From Nitrososphaerota archaeon (GTDB lineage Archaea; Thermoproteota; Nitrososphaeria_A; Caldarchaeales; Wolframiiraptoraceae), in the NCBI GenBank assembly GCA_021157985.1, contig JAGGVM010000065.1, positions 1 to 6,592 on the forward strand: a DNA stretch of 6,592 nucleotides, written 5' to 3'. The position numbers and the translations under genes are program-made. Of this stretch, positions 5,800-6,592 are shown in pieces; the first letter of the stretch is position 1, and each line of letters starts with the position of its first letter. A model generated the notes under the pieces. That model worked only from the letters and a program-made list of their open reading frames with translations. It was not told where the DNA came from and did no database searches.

Positions 5800-6592
5800 A
5801 TGCCGAGATGCAGGCTGTGCGGTAAGCCGGATGCCGAATACTTCCTCAAGCACGCGAGAATTTACTTATGTCGAGATTGCTTCGTCAAGTATTTCGAGCG
5901 TAAGGTTTCGAGGACTATTGAGAAGCATCGGATGCTTAAAGATGCGAGGGTCGTCGCGGTCGCGGTCTCGGGGGGAAAGGATAGCATGAACCTTCTCAAA
6001 GTTCTGCGTAAAATCGCCTCAGACGTTGAGCTAGTGGGGTTGCATATTGACTTGGGGATTCCGGGATACTCGGATGAGAGTAGAAGAGCTGCGGAGGAGT
6101 TCTGCGGAAAACTCGGGATCCGATGCCTAGTTTATGATCTGAAAAAAGAAGAGGGATACTCTATCCCCGATTTCCTCGAGACACTTTACAAGAAGAGGAT
6201 ATGCGGGGTGTGCGGAACCGTTAGGCGTTATCTATTGAATAAAATAGCATATGAGATCGGAGCGGATAGGCTTGCGACCGGCCACAACCTCGACGACACG
6301 GTGGAGCTGCTGTTCGACCTATATCTCAGAGGCTCTATCGAGGAAATCGTCCGGATAAGGCCTGTCAACTGGAGCAGCAACCCCAAGATGGTCACGCGGA
6401 TAAAGCCCCTGATAGAGCTTACCGATGAGGAGAACAGGTATTATGCTGAAGCCGAGGGAGTCCCGTACTCCGATGCTGAATGCCCCCTGGCCCGTGGATC
6501 GAGGATGCTGAGGAGGAAGAAGCTCATGGACCTAATCGAGGAGGAGATACCGGGGTTCAAGCACACCTTCTATAAAACCCATCTTAAGAGAA
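5800..6592 (+). CDS. tRNA 2-thiolation protein, Ncs6/TtuA family (truncated by window edge)
   Basis: PP-loop ATPase that adenylates a tRNA uridine and replaces its 2-oxygen with sulfur, taken from a ubiquitin-like carrier. Family members make s2U at wobble position 34 (Ncs6/NcsA) or at position 54 (TtuA). This sequence alone does not decide which. 264 residues are seen; the family is usually about 300-320, so only the C-terminal zinc finger is expected to be missing. N-terminal zinc finger: C4, C7, C24 and C27. PP-loop: SGGKDS at 57-62. CGVCG at 135-139 with C228 in SDAECP matches the three-cysteine set that binds a 4Fe-4S cluster in TtuA. TGHNLDDTVE at 160-169 is a further family motif. ATG 5800 places the first CxxC right at the N-terminus, as in relatives. 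GAAGGA lies almost against the ATG, so its role as a ribosome site is doubtful. It follows the ribonuclease gene closely. Confidence 0.93.
   Translation, partial: MPRCRLCGKPDAEYFLKHARIYLCRDCFVKYFERKVSRTIEKHRMLKDARVVAVAVSGGKDSMNLLKVLRKIASDVELVGLHIDLGIPGYSDESRRAAEEFCGKLGIRCLVYDLKKEEGYSIPDFLETLYKKRICGVCGTVRRYLLNKIAYEIGADRLATGHNLDDTVELLFDLYLRGSIEEIVRIRPVNWSSNPKMVTRIKPLIELTDEENRYYAEAEGVPYSDAECPLARGSRMLRRKKLMDLIEEEIPGFKHTFYKTHLKR

Noticed and set aside
5949..5976. Repeat-like GTCGCGGTC run
   Set aside because: It encodes VVAVAVSGG, the strand before the PP-loop of the thiolation enzyme; it is codon repetition, not a DNA repeat element.

Overview
The window looks like a gene-dense stretch of a thermophilic archaeal chromosome. 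The evidence is an archaeal-type tRNA-guanine transglycosylase (archaeosine pathway), a beta-CASP RNase of the archaeal CPSF type and a four-CBS-domain protein. Codon use is rich in AGG/AGA and ATA, and the promoters look like short T/A-rich TATA elements. The exact lineage cannot be read from the sequence. A TACK-type archaeon is a guess only. No mobile elements, CRISPR arrays, rRNA or tRNA genes were seen.

Layout: (1) 1-907, minus strand, the N-terminal half of an adenine deaminase that runs off the left edge. (2) A short intergenic region, 908-1026, whose T-rich element could serve both directions. (3) About 1027-2607, plus strand, an archaeal tRNA-guanine transglycosylase without the usual C-terminal PUA domain. 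(4) 2584-3222, minus strand, a class I SAM-dependent methyltransferase whose end overlaps the end of the transglycosylase by 24 bases. (5) 3228-4403, minus strand, a protein with four CBS domains and a C-terminal domain that looks like a ribosome hibernation factor (HPF/RaiA fold). It lies just upstream of the methyltransferase and probably shares its transcript. (6) A divergent intergenic region, 4404-4515, with an 11-base palindromic TATA-like element. (7) 4516-5772, plus strand, an MBL/beta-CASP ribonuclease of the aCPSF2 type. (8) 5800-6592, plus strand, a tRNA 2-thiolation enzyme of the Ncs6/TtuA family, cut by the right edge.

Four of the six genes deal with RNA or translation: tRNA base exchange, tRNA thiolation, RNA cleavage and possibly ribosome hibernation. 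The sixth gene group member on the left, adenine deaminase, is purine salvage. The most interesting item is the CBS/HPF-like fusion. Its architecture suggests that adenine-nucleotide sensing could be coupled to ribosome inactivation. The domain call is my reading of secondary-structure pattern and motif similarity, not a database result.

No gene-free stretch longer than 300 bases exists. The only intergenic gaps are 908-1026, 4404-4515 and 5773-5799, plus 5 bases between the CBS and methyltransferase genes.
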